This document shows positions 22,534 to 33,803 of a DNA stretch of 64,000 nucleotides, piece by piece. The translations under genes were made by a program, and so were the position numbers. The stretch spans positions 992,001 to 1,056,000 of the forward strand of contig BCHX01000008.1 of assembly GCA_001599755.1 (NCBI GenBank), written 5' to 3'. Under the pieces are notes generated by a model. It searched no databases. It was not told the DNA's origin and saw only the letters and a program-made list of their open reading frames with translations. Numbering within the stretch: the first letter of the stretch is position 1; each line of letters begins with the position of its first letter. The DNA is from Gliomastix tumulicola (lineage: Eukaryota > Ascomycota > Sordariomycetes > Hypocreales > Bionectriaceae).

Positions 22534-23602
22534 GAGCTCAGTTCTCTGATGGCTGTCTATTCAACCAGCTCATAATGAGACGACCAGCAAGCGAGGTACA
22601 GGCCGAACAATCCGCCCTTGAGGAAAGCCGATACAGCTTATTTACACCATCCACTGTGCGAACCATGCGATGCCATTTGTCCAATCAATAGTTGCTCTGT
22701 CAACGTCCTTACCGAACCTCAGCGACATCGGCTAGGCTTCGACGGATGATGGACAATTGCCGGGGATTATCTTCCCAAACACCGTCAGCTCAGGCATTCA
22801 ACATCATATTGGCCGCTCCGTCCGCGGCCGAAGGTTTTGGTCTCTTGTGGTCGCTCTCCGACTTCGGACCCGGACCGGGATCCCAGCATTCCCTGAGTGA
22901 ACCAACCGCAAATCTTACGAGCGCTTTGCATGCCGACTTCGCAATGGACCAATAGCTGAGTGTTGGCCCCTCGCCAGTTCATCTCGATGCTGGAGTGTCA
23001 CTGCTGGTATAGCTAAGATCGTGCTGACTGTTCGTGTCTTTGGCGCGATGACATGCGTCATCGACGCGACGTCCTGCGCTGCCTCAACTTAGTAACGGAC
23101 AGCTGGCAAATCTGGTCTGTCTACTACATTATCTTTTACTGGGCTGCAGCTCATCTCCGTCCACTGGAATGTAAGAATTAAGCCAAACCGGCTGGAGACC
23201 GGCATACTTAAACTCGGAGCCGTTCCCTAGTCTCCCCACGCCAAGTTGCTGGGACAAGTTGCATTCGAAACTAAATTTACGTTGATAGCATCCATCTTTG
23301 AGCAGTGTAGCTACCCATGAACTTGATTACTCATTATCCCTAGATTGGCAATATGATTGAAGGTATGAGGGAGACTTGACTGCCGCGGGGTCCACGCCAG
23401 CGAGCAAGTGATGTTGGTCTTCACTTATAACATCAATCTCATGGTCTCGTGTTTAACAATTGGGCATTAAAACACGTCTAACTGCGGGTACATGTTTAGA
23501 TGCACGCCGACATCCATATCTGTCTAATGTATGCCTCTATCCGAGCCTGGTTATATTATGCCAAACAGACAGTTCGGGCGCGCGGCCAGCCGGGTGTGCT
23601 AA
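22534..23602. other. Intergenic, tail to tail
   Basis: 1.07 kb between the 3' ends of arp6 and the oxidoreductase gene. Only short frames with no family resemblance. Confidence 0.4.
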
Positions 23603-24764
23603 CTAAAGAGAAGCAAGAGCTGCAGGCTGTTGCGCCAGCTGCACTCCATTCCGATCAAAGAATATCTTCTGGCCCGTCCGTAAGCTCTCCTGCAACGCTT
23701 TCGCGATCCGCAGCGAGACAAGCGAGGCGCGAAGGGGCACGGGCAGAGGCTGCTCGTCCAGCAGTGCATCCGTCCACCTAGTCACTTCCGTTACAAAGGC
23801 CGAGGCATACCGATCGTACCAGCCTGGGTGCGGGAACGTCTTGACGTAGCCGTCCTTGTCGGAGAGCTCGACGGCATTGCGTCGGGGAATCAAGTTGACC
23901 GACAGCTTGCCAGCCGTCCCGAAGATCTCGGTCGCGTTGTCGTAGCCGTGGGCCGTCGTCCGTGAGTTGTAGAAGAAGGCGATCTTGCCGTCCCAGAATT
24001 CGCAGATGCCAACGGCATTGTCACCGTCGCCGTGCGCTCCAATCTCCGTATGGATCGCCGCTACGCCCACGGCGGAGGCGGACTTCGGACGGGAGTCCTC
24101 GCCGAGGAAGAACAGGGCGAGGTCGATATCGTGGATGATGCTGTCGACGAAGATGCCGCCCGAGTCCTTGAGGTACTCCTTGAAGAAGGGGCTCTCGTCG
24201 AGCGGTTCGCAGCCCTGGGAGCGGATGACGATGGGCCGTCCGATGGCGTCCTGCTTGATCTGGGCGAGGGCGTCTTGATAGTTGTCGTCGAACCTGCGGG
24301 CGAAGCCGACCATGAGCTTCGCGCTGGGGTTTGCCTCGGCCAGGTCGACCAATGTCTCCAGCTAAATCTTGGGAGTTAGTCAAAAGGGGAGAGAGAGCTT
24401 TAGAAACAATGTTGTCGAGAGCTGTGAGACTCACCTCTTCGATACTCTGAGCGACAGGCTTCTCACAAAGAACATGCAGTCCTTTCTTCAGAGCCGCGGT
24501 GGTGTGTGACGTGTGCAGCGGCGTGGCAGAAGCGATAATCACCGCATCGAGCCCGGGAGTCTCAATCATTTCCTCGAATGTTGGCACGACGCGCGTGCCG
24601 TGCGGCACCAGATGCTCGTCCGCCCAGATAAGGTCTGCCTCGGCCGGGGAGCACGCGCACACGAGCTTTGCCCGCGGGATCCGGTGCAGAACGTTGAGGG
24701 CGTGGCGCCGGCCCATGCGGCCGATGCCGACGACGCCGACACCGAGCTGTCTCTGCGGCGTCAT
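23603..24764 (-). CDS. Gfo/Idh/MocA family oxidoreductase (inositol-dehydrogenase-like)
   Basis: Two exons, 24764-24435 and 24361-23603, around a 73-bp phase-0 intron; 362 aa. The NAD(P)-binding N-terminal half starts GVGVVGIGRMGRRHA (GxGxxG, about 8-22). It continues through AVIIASATPLHTSH and reaches the family hallmark CEKPVA near residue 100, where the Lys contacts cofactor and substrate. The C-terminal domain has GFARRFDDNY, SGGIFVDSIIHDIDLALFFLG (the HD catalytic block, about 175-195) and FGTAGKLSVN. Enzymes of this architecture oxidise inositols or sugars with NAD(P). A myo-inositol-type dehydrogenase is the best guess, but the exact substrate cannot be read off. No signal peptide; cytosolic. 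Confidence 0.9.
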
Positions 24765-25987
24765 TGTTGATAGTGGTGTAAGTGTCGTCTTTTTCTTTGG
24801 TGGGTTGTGAGTGAGTGTTGTGGACTATGAGGTGTCGTGCCGGTTACTGTGTCGTGTGTGTGTTCCCCTGTCTTTGGAGTGTGCAGGTGATCCTGCCTTT
24901 ATGTATGTGTCTGCAGTACCCATGAGCTGTGCCTCAGTGACCATTTGACACCTCATCCGCTCACAAGAAGGTTGCGGGAGCCGACAATCACGGGAGTCTC
25001 CTCACCGCGTTTTAAGACATCGTGAAGGATCCGCGGGGGCGCCTCTCGAGTCGGATTAGAGACCGGGGCTACTTGCCAATCTTACCCCAGACAGAGGGGG
25101 CTCTCCTGCAGTTGCCCCATTCAAGACCCATCGACAATCAAACGGGTACTTTTTCCCGATGGCTAGGTAGGCTACGGAGGAGGAGTGATTCACGGAATGT
25201 CTATCTGAGATGGGACGTGCTTAGGTTCCGACTTTGGGATCATTTGCTCGTCTCTCTGATACCGAAAATGACTTGTCGGTGAAGAACGACGAGGATTGGG
25301 CTCTGTGCTGAGACTTGGTCAGGCCAAGGGACGTTTGACAGCTGAGAAGTTCATTGAGTTCCGCTTGGAGATTCCTCTCGTTCAAGATCAAGTACTCAGA
25401 GTCAGACTTCGATATCATCAGTAGACATCAGAATATGAAAGGGGCACACACATAGTTAGCTTTTACCTCCATATACCACACGTTCCAAATTTGTTCAACA
25501 TTCGATTACTGTGCGCTTGTGCTAGGCGGTGTCTTTATTGAAGGCCTATAAGTCATAAGGAGAGCAAAATGTCTTTATTGCTTCCTCCATAGTTGCTAAC
25601 CAATAGTACTTGTTCGCCTATCATTGACAGCCACTTCCTGCGTCTTCCATCTCTGTTCTCGAACTGGCGATATTTTTGACTTGATGAACAGTGATGGTTC
25701 CTCTCAGCGCTCATATAACTCAACAAAAACACTGCGATGACTATTTCAGCCTCTGTTCAGAGGGCACCGGGCTGTAGGCGGCGCTGGCGCGAGCGTCCTC
25801 CAGTCCCGTAGAATAAGAATACACGCCCCTCCGATCTGCATTGCTTCACAACAAATAATCAACGACTTAACAGCTTCAACATACCACTCACTCCTCCGTA
25901 CCAGCTCACAAGGAAGGATTCTAAGCATTACATCTGGAATTCCATAGTAAAATCGTCCTTCCTCCTACATATCTGTTCTCTGGTATC
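24765..25987. other. Intergenic, 1.2 kb
   Basis: Contains the promoter of the oxidoreductase gene at its left end and of the small coiled-coil gene at its right end. I see no gene, RNA or repeat in the middle. Confidence 0.4.
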
Positions 25988-26410
25988 ATGAATTCCACAG
26001 CGCTTGCAGACCTTTTTCGTACCATGAACCCCCCAGCGATTAGGGACGTTTTCGAGAATCACTCACGCGATGAAATGACGAGCTTGCACCGCCACTTCGA
26101 AGGGCGTCTCAAAGCCCTCGTCACCGATCGCGAGAAACTCTTCATCGAACTCGAGGCCACCAAGAAGCGCAGAGACCGAACCCTCGCCACGTCGTCGCAC
26201 GAGACTCTGAGGTTTGATCCGCAGGACGATCTCATCATGAAGTCCCCGAGGGAAAGGAGGAAGGTGCTCAAGGCCCGGTTCGAGCAGGACATCGAGAAGC
26301 TCGATAATCTCATCCCCTTCAAGACCAATGAGATCAATCTCGTAAAGCAGTACGCCGATGAATTGCACATTCGGCTTAATCCTCCGCCTTCTACAGCGAG
26401 TAGCCCTTAA
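25988..26410 (+). CDS. Hypothetical small coiled-coil protein, 140 aa
   Basis: One exon. The sequence is strongly charged and helical, with heptad-like spacing in SRDEMTSLHRHFEGRLKALV (about 25-45), DREKLFIELEATKKRRDR (about 47-65), and ERRKVLKARFEQDIEKLDNL (about 88-108). It ends in a short Pro/Ser tail. There is no signal peptide, membrane segment or cysteine cluster. I do not recognise a family. Its uninterrupted length and consistent codon use, with third positions rich in G/C, support it being coding. Confidence 0.55.
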   Translation: MNSTALADLFRTMNPPAIRDVFENHSRDEMTSLHRHFEGRLKALVTDREKLFIELEATKKRRDRTLATSSHETLRFDPQDDLIMKSPRERRKVLKARFEQDIEKLDNLIPFKTNEINLVKQYADELHIRLNPPPSTASSP

Positions 26411-26895
26411 TTGGGTACTGAGAGCATCAGGCACACGACTGACGGGCTAGCGTTCGCTACTTCAAGCGACCCTGGACAGCTCGATGAGTTTGGACGACGA
26501 TGTCTATTCCAATGTTAGCATAAAGATTCTTGTGCTATTGTTGTCTTCTCAAGTTGCTAAAAAAGCACAACGAGACATCTCAAGTAGGCTGGAATTACTA
26601 TTACTTACATTAAACCAATCAATATACTTTTTAGAGCTTCACTCTCTCATCTCAACCTGCGCTACAATCTCTTGACCCTAGAATTGGTACACGTTGTCCA
26701 GGGTAGCATATTGAATTAAGAGGCTCGGATATATGCATGTCGCCACGGCCTAATTCCTGTAAACGCATCTGACGCTCACCGTTTCGCCAATCCTTCCACA
26801 GCACTCTCCCACTGCTTTGAATCTCGCGAATACACACTCATCAATCACATATTATAGACCCCTGCGAGTCGTTGCGGTAATTCGTACTGGGCAAG
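26411..26895. other. Intergenic upstream of P450
   Basis: 485 bp, AT-rich. No clear TATA element or gene. Confidence 0.4.
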
Positions 26896-28654
26896 ATGAA
26901 TGTCCTCGCGACCGTCATCCTGGCCGCGGGCCTCTCGGCACTCTCCTTCTTCCTTGTGCGGCTCTACTTTGCTAGAACTTTCGTGCTGAAATTACAGAGT
27001 GTGCAGCTGGTGTGTCTATTATCCTGTGGCGAGAATGAAATGGGAGACGCTGTGCCGTAACCAAAAGACCGGGTTTGCTAACGTGAATACGTACATAGCC
27101 GATGCCCGAATTCAAGTTCCTTCTGGGGCATCTCCTGACCATCAAGGAGGCTGCGCGAGCCTTCCCCCCAGACACGGTGATGCACAGCGTCTTCTGGGAC
27201 ATTTCGAAGCGATTCCCCGCAGGCATGTACTACATAGACCTGTGGCCCTTCGCGAGAACTACCCTTGTTGTCACGACACCGGCGGCTGCCATTCAGGTCG
27301 AAGACCTCGATCTCAGCGTGCCGGAGGATATCACCGGACCGATCGAGGGCATCACCGGCGGACCGAGTCTGCTGACTATGCCCATTGGGCCGGAATGGAA
27401 AGTGCGAAGAAAGGCACTCAGCTCTACCTTCAGTGCGACGAGTATGATGAGCTTTGCGCCGGCTGTGGCTGAGCAGGTTGCCATCTTCCGGGGGCTGCTC
27501 CTCGAGCGATGTCAAGCAGGGATGTCTGATATGTTTCAGCTGGAAGATTTGACCTTGAGACTGACGTTTGACGTGATTGGCGTCGTCACGCTGTGAGTTC
27601 ACGACCCTGAGCTATTGCATTCGAACACCACTGACGGATGGATAGAGGGACTCAATTATGCTACCAAACTAGGGATAATGAGCTTGCGAAGGCCATGCGG
27701 AGGCAGATAGAGTGGACTTCCTTTACAGTCATCAATCCGCTGCAGAGATACATCAGCATTCGGCCCATTGTTCTCTGGCTCAACGGCCGACGCATCGATC
27801 GGTATCTTTCGGACCAGATCGATGAGCGGGCTGGGGCGAGTGGCGCTCATACGACATCGGCTCGTCGTCATCCGTCTATCCTGGACCTTCTGTCTGAAGA
27901 CCAGGAGAAGGGAGGCTTCAGCATTGATGGGAAGAATAGGGGGGTCAAAAACGTCATGATCCCACAAATCCGGGCGTTCCTATTTGGCGGCCATGATACC
28001 ACGAGCAGCACTCTTCTGTACTGCTACTACTTGCTGGCAGAACACCCTGCTGTTCTGAGCAAAGTACTTGCCGAGCACGACAAAGTGTTCGGCACTGATC
28101 CTACCGAATGCCAGAAGCTGATTGACAAAGACCCTTACATTCTGAACAAGCTCCCCTACACCACGGCCGCTATCAAGGAAGTCTTACGCTTGTTCCCTCC
28201 GGCAGCGTCTATGAGGATCGGCCGTCTAGGGGCGACGATTGTCGACGACGACGGTTGTGTATATCCAACGGAAGGCTGCAATGTCTGGACGCTGACTCTC
28301 GCTATTCACCACAACCCACGCTTCTGGCCCGAGCCCGAGTCCTTCAAGCCGGAGCGGTGGCTCGTCGATCCGGGCCATAAGCTGTACCCCGTAAAGGGTG
28401 CCTGGCGCCCATTTCAGCACGGGCCGAAGAATTGCCTGGGCCAACCGCTGGCCATGCTGGAGCTCAAGATCTGTCTCGTCATGACGCTGAGAGAATTCAC
28501 CATCACCCCCGCGTATGAGGAATGGGACAGCATGCACCCGAGACGTGGAGTCCGGACCGTGAATGGCCATCGAGCTTATCAGGCAGAAAAGGGGGGTGGA
28601 GGCGCACATCCTGCAGATGGGTTTCCCGTCAGAGTCACCCCGAGGAAACGATAG
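26896..28654 (+). CDS. Cytochrome P450 monooxygenase
   Basis: Three exons: 26896-27009, 27099-27592 and 27646-28654, giving 538 aa. Exon 1 encodes an N-terminal membrane anchor (VILAAGLSALSFFLVRLY, about 7-24), and exon 2 begins with PMPEFKFLLGHLL. The I-helix motif is FLFGGHDTTSS near residue 316 and the ExxR is EVLR near 381. The PERF-like segment is PERW. The haem loop is FQHGPKNCLG near 460-468, with Cys near 466. The loop carries Lys where most P450s have Arg. Overall it resembles microsomal fungal P450s related to stcF/aflatoxin-type and alkane-type enzymes. No other secondary-metabolism gene is adjacent, so the substrate is open. It converges with the surface-protein gene at 28830. Confidence 0.9.
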
Positions 28655-28829
28655 GGCCGGAGAGATTTCTGGCTGTGGGGATGACTGAACTGTGCCTCGC
28701 CCACCTTGCCTTGCATGAGGCGTCCCAGTGGGCGATATGCACAAACACGTGGCAGCCGGTCTGACAGCAGCGAGCACGTCACCGCGATAAGGAGATGCAG
28801 AATTCGTTGTGGTTGCAGTGTGACGCGTG

Positions 28830-29676
28830 TTATTGAGCAAGCAGGTAGACTACCAGTCCACAAAAGATATACAGAGCAGCTGGCGTTGGGAGATTGACCA
28901 AGGCGCTTGAATCCACGTCGGTCGGCCCAGGGCTTGCATCGGTGACCACAGCTGTCTCGCCGCCGTAGAAGTAATCAAGATTTACGCGGTTACACATCGC
29001 TGGGTTCGAGTCCGTCCCATCTGGGGCATCCGTGTCTTTCGATGTGAGCGTTACGTACGCGCACTGGCTGCATGTCAGATCCAATAAGAAAAGCAAAGGG
29101 AGAGGCGGCGTTGATGACACACACCTGATCAACCTGCTCAAAGGGATAAATACCCTCGCCCCTGTAATTGATGACCTGGAGGCTGAATGTGACATTCAGC
29201 CCCTCCAAGCTCTCAATCACCGTCGTGTTGGTCGGATCCTTCAGTCGCGTCCTCATGTCCATCGGCACCGTGCACGTATCGCCTGTCGAGAAGTCGTGCC
29301 AGAACTGCATCCGCCTCATCCAGGCCGGCGTATCGAAGTCTTTGTTGAGACCCCACGGGTCCTGCTTGAAGTACATGTCGATCCTGAACTCGCCAGTGTC
29401 TTCGCCCCCACGGCTGCGATTGACGAAGGCGAAGCGCAGGCTGCCATCCGTTATGGAGAAGGGCGTCCGCGTTACGTTAGTAGGGACCGGCTTGTTGAGG
29501 CACGAGCCCAGGGCGTTGTAGTAGGCGTCTTGGATCTCGCCGTCCTTGACCAGGTACGCGTCACCAATGTCGGTTGTCCATCGGGGCGGGTGGACGAGGT
29601 CCATGTACGCGGGGATTGTCCATGCGAGGGCTGGCAAGATGAACAGAGTCATCCAGAGGGCGAGATGCCGTGCCAT
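28830..29676 (-). CDS. Probable GPI-anchored surface protein, unknown function
   Basis: Best model is two exons, 29676-29125 and 29063-28830, with a 61-bp intron; 261 aa. An alternative donor and acceptor 6 nt and 4 nt away give almost the same protein. Residues 1-20 (LALWMTLFILPALAWT) form a signal peptide. Several N-glycosylation sites follow (NVT, NRS, NTT, NVT). A Cys-containing segment CAYVTL opens exon 2. The C-terminus has a Ser/Asp spacer, then LPTPAALYIFCGLVVYLLAQ, a hydrophobic tail typical of GPI attachment. The head region, with LVHPPRWTTDIGD and FRIDMYFKQDPWG, is not a family I can name. Extracellular, wall or membrane, is a safe inference. Confidence 0.7.
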
Positions 29677-30400
29677 CGTGGGAGGCCTTTCACACTGCTC
29701 TTACGAAGGTCTTGATCACGGTCATGATCATGCCCTGAACTCTCCCGTGGCGGACGACAAATTTGGCTCACCGACGACACCAGACAGGGGGTTTTTCCTC
29801 ACTGCGGGGTTCACATCCATGGATCGTTCGGAGTGAGACAGGCCGAAAAGGCAGCAGGGCTAGTGGTTCCCTCCGCCACCAAGCGCGCTTACTGATGATG
29901 TCTGCAGGGAACAGCATAACACGAGTGAAGCCTGGGCTGCGGACGGACGATGGGCGCTTAACCAGCAGCACGATGAGTGAGTGAGTCAACGGCGGTTCGC
30001 ACTGACTAATTCGCCTTGCATGAATGCGAGCAGGCAGCAGAGGGGGGCGGAGCAGCAGTGGAACTGGAACAACTCGTCTGACCACCCCTGGCTATTGCCG
30101 CGACGGATTTGCCGCTGTCAGATCGTTAGGCATTCTTGAAGACCCCCTGTTTATCGCTAGCTGGGCTGTGCTGACTGCCCCCTGATATCAGTCCAGGCAT
30201 TCACGAACGGGTGTCTTTCGTTTAAGAAGGGCCTGAGGTAACTTGGATTTGTTTCTTGAAGTGGCCGCCTGACGCAGGGAATGTGTATGATTTTTATTTG
30301 ATAGAGGCAGGTAACCGTCAAGCTTGCATTCGTTGGTCGCCTTTCCTTCACCTAATATTTTTCCTTCTTTTCTCCTTGTTGAAGAAGATATCCGTTCAAG
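29677..30400. promoter_or_regulatory. Divergent promoter region
   Basis: 724 bp between the GPI-type gene (minus) and the AAA ATPase gene (plus). A pyrimidine-rich leader (TCCTTCTTTTCTCCTTG) precedes the ATPase ATG. Confidence 0.4.
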
Positions 30401-33400
30401 ATGTCGGTCGGACCCAACAAGAAGCCCGACTCAGAGGCCAACAACAACAAAGTGCCTCCTGAGACGACCAATGGTACTAAAACCAATGGTGAGACCTCCA
30501 ACAAGCAAAATGGCACCACCTCCAGCGACTCCATGAAGGATGCCGCCGACACAGAGGCAACGCCCAAGCCTCGCATCAGCCGCACAAAACGGCGTCGCCG
30601 CGGCCCGAGGCCCTCCCATCGCAAGTGGGAAGAGGAGATCATGCCCGAGGGTAAGCTCACAGGGCTCTTTGACAGCGACATCTCCGACCAAGAGGAGGAT
30701 GCCCCAGAGGAAGAGAAGAAGCCCAAGGGCTCAGAGGAGTGGGCTACTGCCAAGGTCCCAGATGAGGACCTGGAGTCCCTGACTGATGACTCGCCCTCGC
30801 GGCTGGAGTGGCTCCGACAGAAGAAGGACGAGGGCCAGACCAACGAGCATCTCGACAGTCTCATGTCCATGGTCGGCCTCGAGGCTATCAAGGCACACTT
30901 TCTAGATGTCAAGCAGAGAGTTGAGGCTGCGAAGCGGTGGGGTGAGGACACGAAGACCCTCAAGCTCGATCTGATCATGACTGGCAGAGACGGAACAGGT
31001 AAAGCCCCTTCCCATCCAATTCACCGACCCTTCGTCTTTCTGTTGTTGACCGATAGCTGTCATTCCACAGGGAAGAAGCGTATCGCCCAGCTTTATGCCG
31101 AGCTTCTTTTCAGCATTGGGGCAGTTTCTCGTCGTGACTTTCTTAGAGTCTCGGATGATACGTCTCTGGACCTTGAGAAGACTGACGGCGCTGCTGTAAG
31201 TACTTGATACGGTCATGTCTTTCAATACTCCGTCTAACCTTTGACTCCAAGGTCTTGTTCTTCGAGACCGGTGATAAACTCAACCGAGACTACAAGATCG
31301 AAGACGTCCTGAAATACAAGGACAACATCGATGGAGGCGCGGTGTTGATTCTGTCTTTCCGCGACATCGGGACAGACGCAAAGAACCAGCTGGAAGAGAC
31401 CCCAGAGTCCCGCCGCCGCCTTCCAGAGCCGATCAAAATCGAGGACTACACAGCCGAGGAGACGTCCGAGGTCATCAGGCGGCTGATCAAGCACAAGTCC
31501 GAGTTCACCGATGCTACCCCGACGGACATCATCGTGAAAATCCTCACGGCGCGGGTCATGAAGAAACGGACTCAGGATGAGGACGAATTCACCAACGTGG
31601 CTTGCATGTCCGACGAACTCGACAAGGTCTGCGAGCGCTACGTGAAGCGTGTCGACTCGGAGTGGGCAGAATGGTCAAAGAAGAACTCTCCCGCCGAGGG
31701 CACCGACTTCGAGGAGCAGAAGCCCAAGAAGGGCGGCGTGACCGTGGATGACGTGCTCGGCCCGCAGGCTCCAAGTGTGAGGAGCACGAGCAAGGCCTGG
31801 AAGGAGATCCAGGAGCTCGTCGGCCTTGGCCAGGTGAAGAAGGAGATCGGGTACCTGTTTGACCTGGCCGAGTTCAACCAGGAGCGGGAGCGGGAGGGCA
31901 AAGACGCCACTCCCATGGCCCTCAACCGGTGCTTCTTCGGCAATCCCGGTGTGGGAAAGACGACCGTCGTAGGGCTCTACGCAAAGATCCTGTCAGAGCT
32001 CGGCCTGCTGTCCAAAGGCCATGTCGTCACCAAGACCCCAGACGACCTGATCGGAAAGTGGATTGGCCATACCGAGGCCAGAACCCTCGAGGCTCTCGAC
32101 GATGCCAAGGGTGGTATCCTCATTATTGACGATGCGCACATGCTCTACAACGGATCCGGTCGGGGCGGCTGCTCCGATGTGTTCCGCATTGCGGCCATCG
32201 ACACTCTCGTTGCCAACATCTCGGGGAGCCCTGGCGAGGACCGATGCGTCATTCTCAGTGGCTATGAGGACCAGATGGACCAGATGTTCCTCAACAGCAA
32301 CCCGGGTCTGCAGAGGCGCTTCCCGCTGGAGAATGCCCTCCGGTTCGCCAACTACACCGAAGACGAGCTGTGCCAGATCCTGGAGCTGAAGATGAAGGCC
32401 GAGGGCTTGAGTGCCTCGGAAGACGGCCTGAAAGTCGCGAGGGAGGTCCTCGGCCGCATGCGCTCGAGGCCCAAGTTTGGAAACGGCGGCGACGTCGTCT
32501 CCTTCCTCGCGCGCACCAAGCTCAGACAAATCGACCGACTCAAGTCTGCGGGTCTGTCTATCTTTGATCTTGCCGGCAACCCGCTCGAGCCCCGAGACTT
32601 CGATCCCGACTTCGACAGGGCCCTTCGGGCTGACGAGAATCGTGCCGCCATCTTTAACGGCATGGTGGGCTTCGAGGACATCGTGGAGCAGTTCAAGCGG
32701 TATCAGAAGATGACGGACGGGATGCGGCGGCATGATATCGACCCGAGACCACACATCCCCTGGGCGTTCGTCTTCAAGGGACCCCCCGGAACTGGTAAAA
32801 CGTGAGTCACACTCCTCGTATTCCTGGGCTCAATGTGAACTACTTGCTAACACTATCATTATAGGTCTACTGCGAGGAAGATTGGTCGGCTGTTCTACGA
32901 CATGGGCTTCCTTTCCTCAGACGATGTCCACACGTGCTCTGTGACCGACATCATCGGCCAATTCGTCGGCCAGACGGGCCCCAAGGTGATCAACCAGTTC
33001 GAGCTTGGTCTCGGCCGAGTTCTCTTCATCGACGAAGCATACCGCCTCGCCGGAGGGTCTTCGTGCGATAGCAAATTCGCCGCAGACGCCATCGGGGAGA
33101 TCGTCGACGCCATGACCAAGCCCCGTTACATGGGCAACATGGTCGTCATCCTCGCCGGCTACGGCGACGAGATGGAGAAGCTGCTGCAGACGAACCCCGG
33201 TCTGCGAAGTCGCTTCCCCACGCACATCGAGTTCAAGAACATGAAGGGCGAGCACTGCCTCCAGCATCTCAGCCAAACCCTGGCCAAGATGGGCATCAAG
33301 GTGCAGCAGAGTCTCATTGACGGGCCTCACAATGCGAGCCGCGAGAACATCCTCGCGACGTTCATGCAGCTGGGTCTTACCAAGGGCTGGGCCAACGGTC

Positions 33401-33663
33401 GTGATGTGGAAACGCTGGCCAAGAGACTCATCGGCCACGTCTTCGTCAGGGCTGGCGAGGCCCATGGCGAGTCAGACGCGGGAGAGCTGACCGTTTCCTA
33501 TGAGGACCTGCAACGATTCTGCAACGAGATGCTTGTGGAGCGCGGAGGCTCCGTCAGGCCGCCAGCTCGGAATGGGAATGACCTACTTGGAGTGAAAGGG
33601 CGGCTTGGGCCGATGTCTCTGAACAAGACTACGCCGCTGACGAACGGCTACAAGGCATTTTAG
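30401..33663 (+). CDS. Triple-AAA ATPase (CbxX/CfqX-type), first module degenerate
   Basis: Four exons: 30401-30998, 31071-31195, 31252-32801 and 32865-33663; 1023 aa. The N-terminal 130 residues are charged and disordered, with a basic patch TKRRRRGPRPSHR. Three AAA units follow. Unit 1 (about 150-330) has the P-loop-like GRDGTGKKR near 196-204, split by intron 1, but its Walker B position reads AVLILSFRD. Unit 2 has GNPGVGKTT near 471 and ILIIDDAHML near 528. Unit 3 has GPPGTGKTS near 755, interrupted by intron 3, and VLFIDEAYRL near 811, then a FPTHIEF sensor region. Units 2 and 3 belong to the CbxX/CfqX (RuBisCO-activase-like) AAA group seen as tandem repeats in many fungi. The cellular role of the fungal proteins is not known. 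The gene looks intact. Confidence 0.9.
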
Positions 33664-33803
33664 ATTAGTCTAGATTTTACACACTCACGGATAGAGATTG
33701 TCACGAACTTTGGAATATGACTTATGGATTTATTATATCACCACCAACCCTCTTCTGATTGCGTTGTAGTAAAGCTCGTCGCTGATCCTCTCTCTTCCCT
33801 CGG

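Noticed and set aside
23603..28654. Oxidoreductase plus P450 as a secondary-metabolite cluster
   Set aside because: No backbone enzyme (PKS, NRPS, terpene synthase), and the genes are separated by unrelated spacers and a small coiled-coil gene.
28995..29015. GGTTCGAGTCC, a tRNA B-box-like sequence
   Set aside because: No A box at the right distance and no cloverleaf; it lies in the coding exon of the GPI-type gene.
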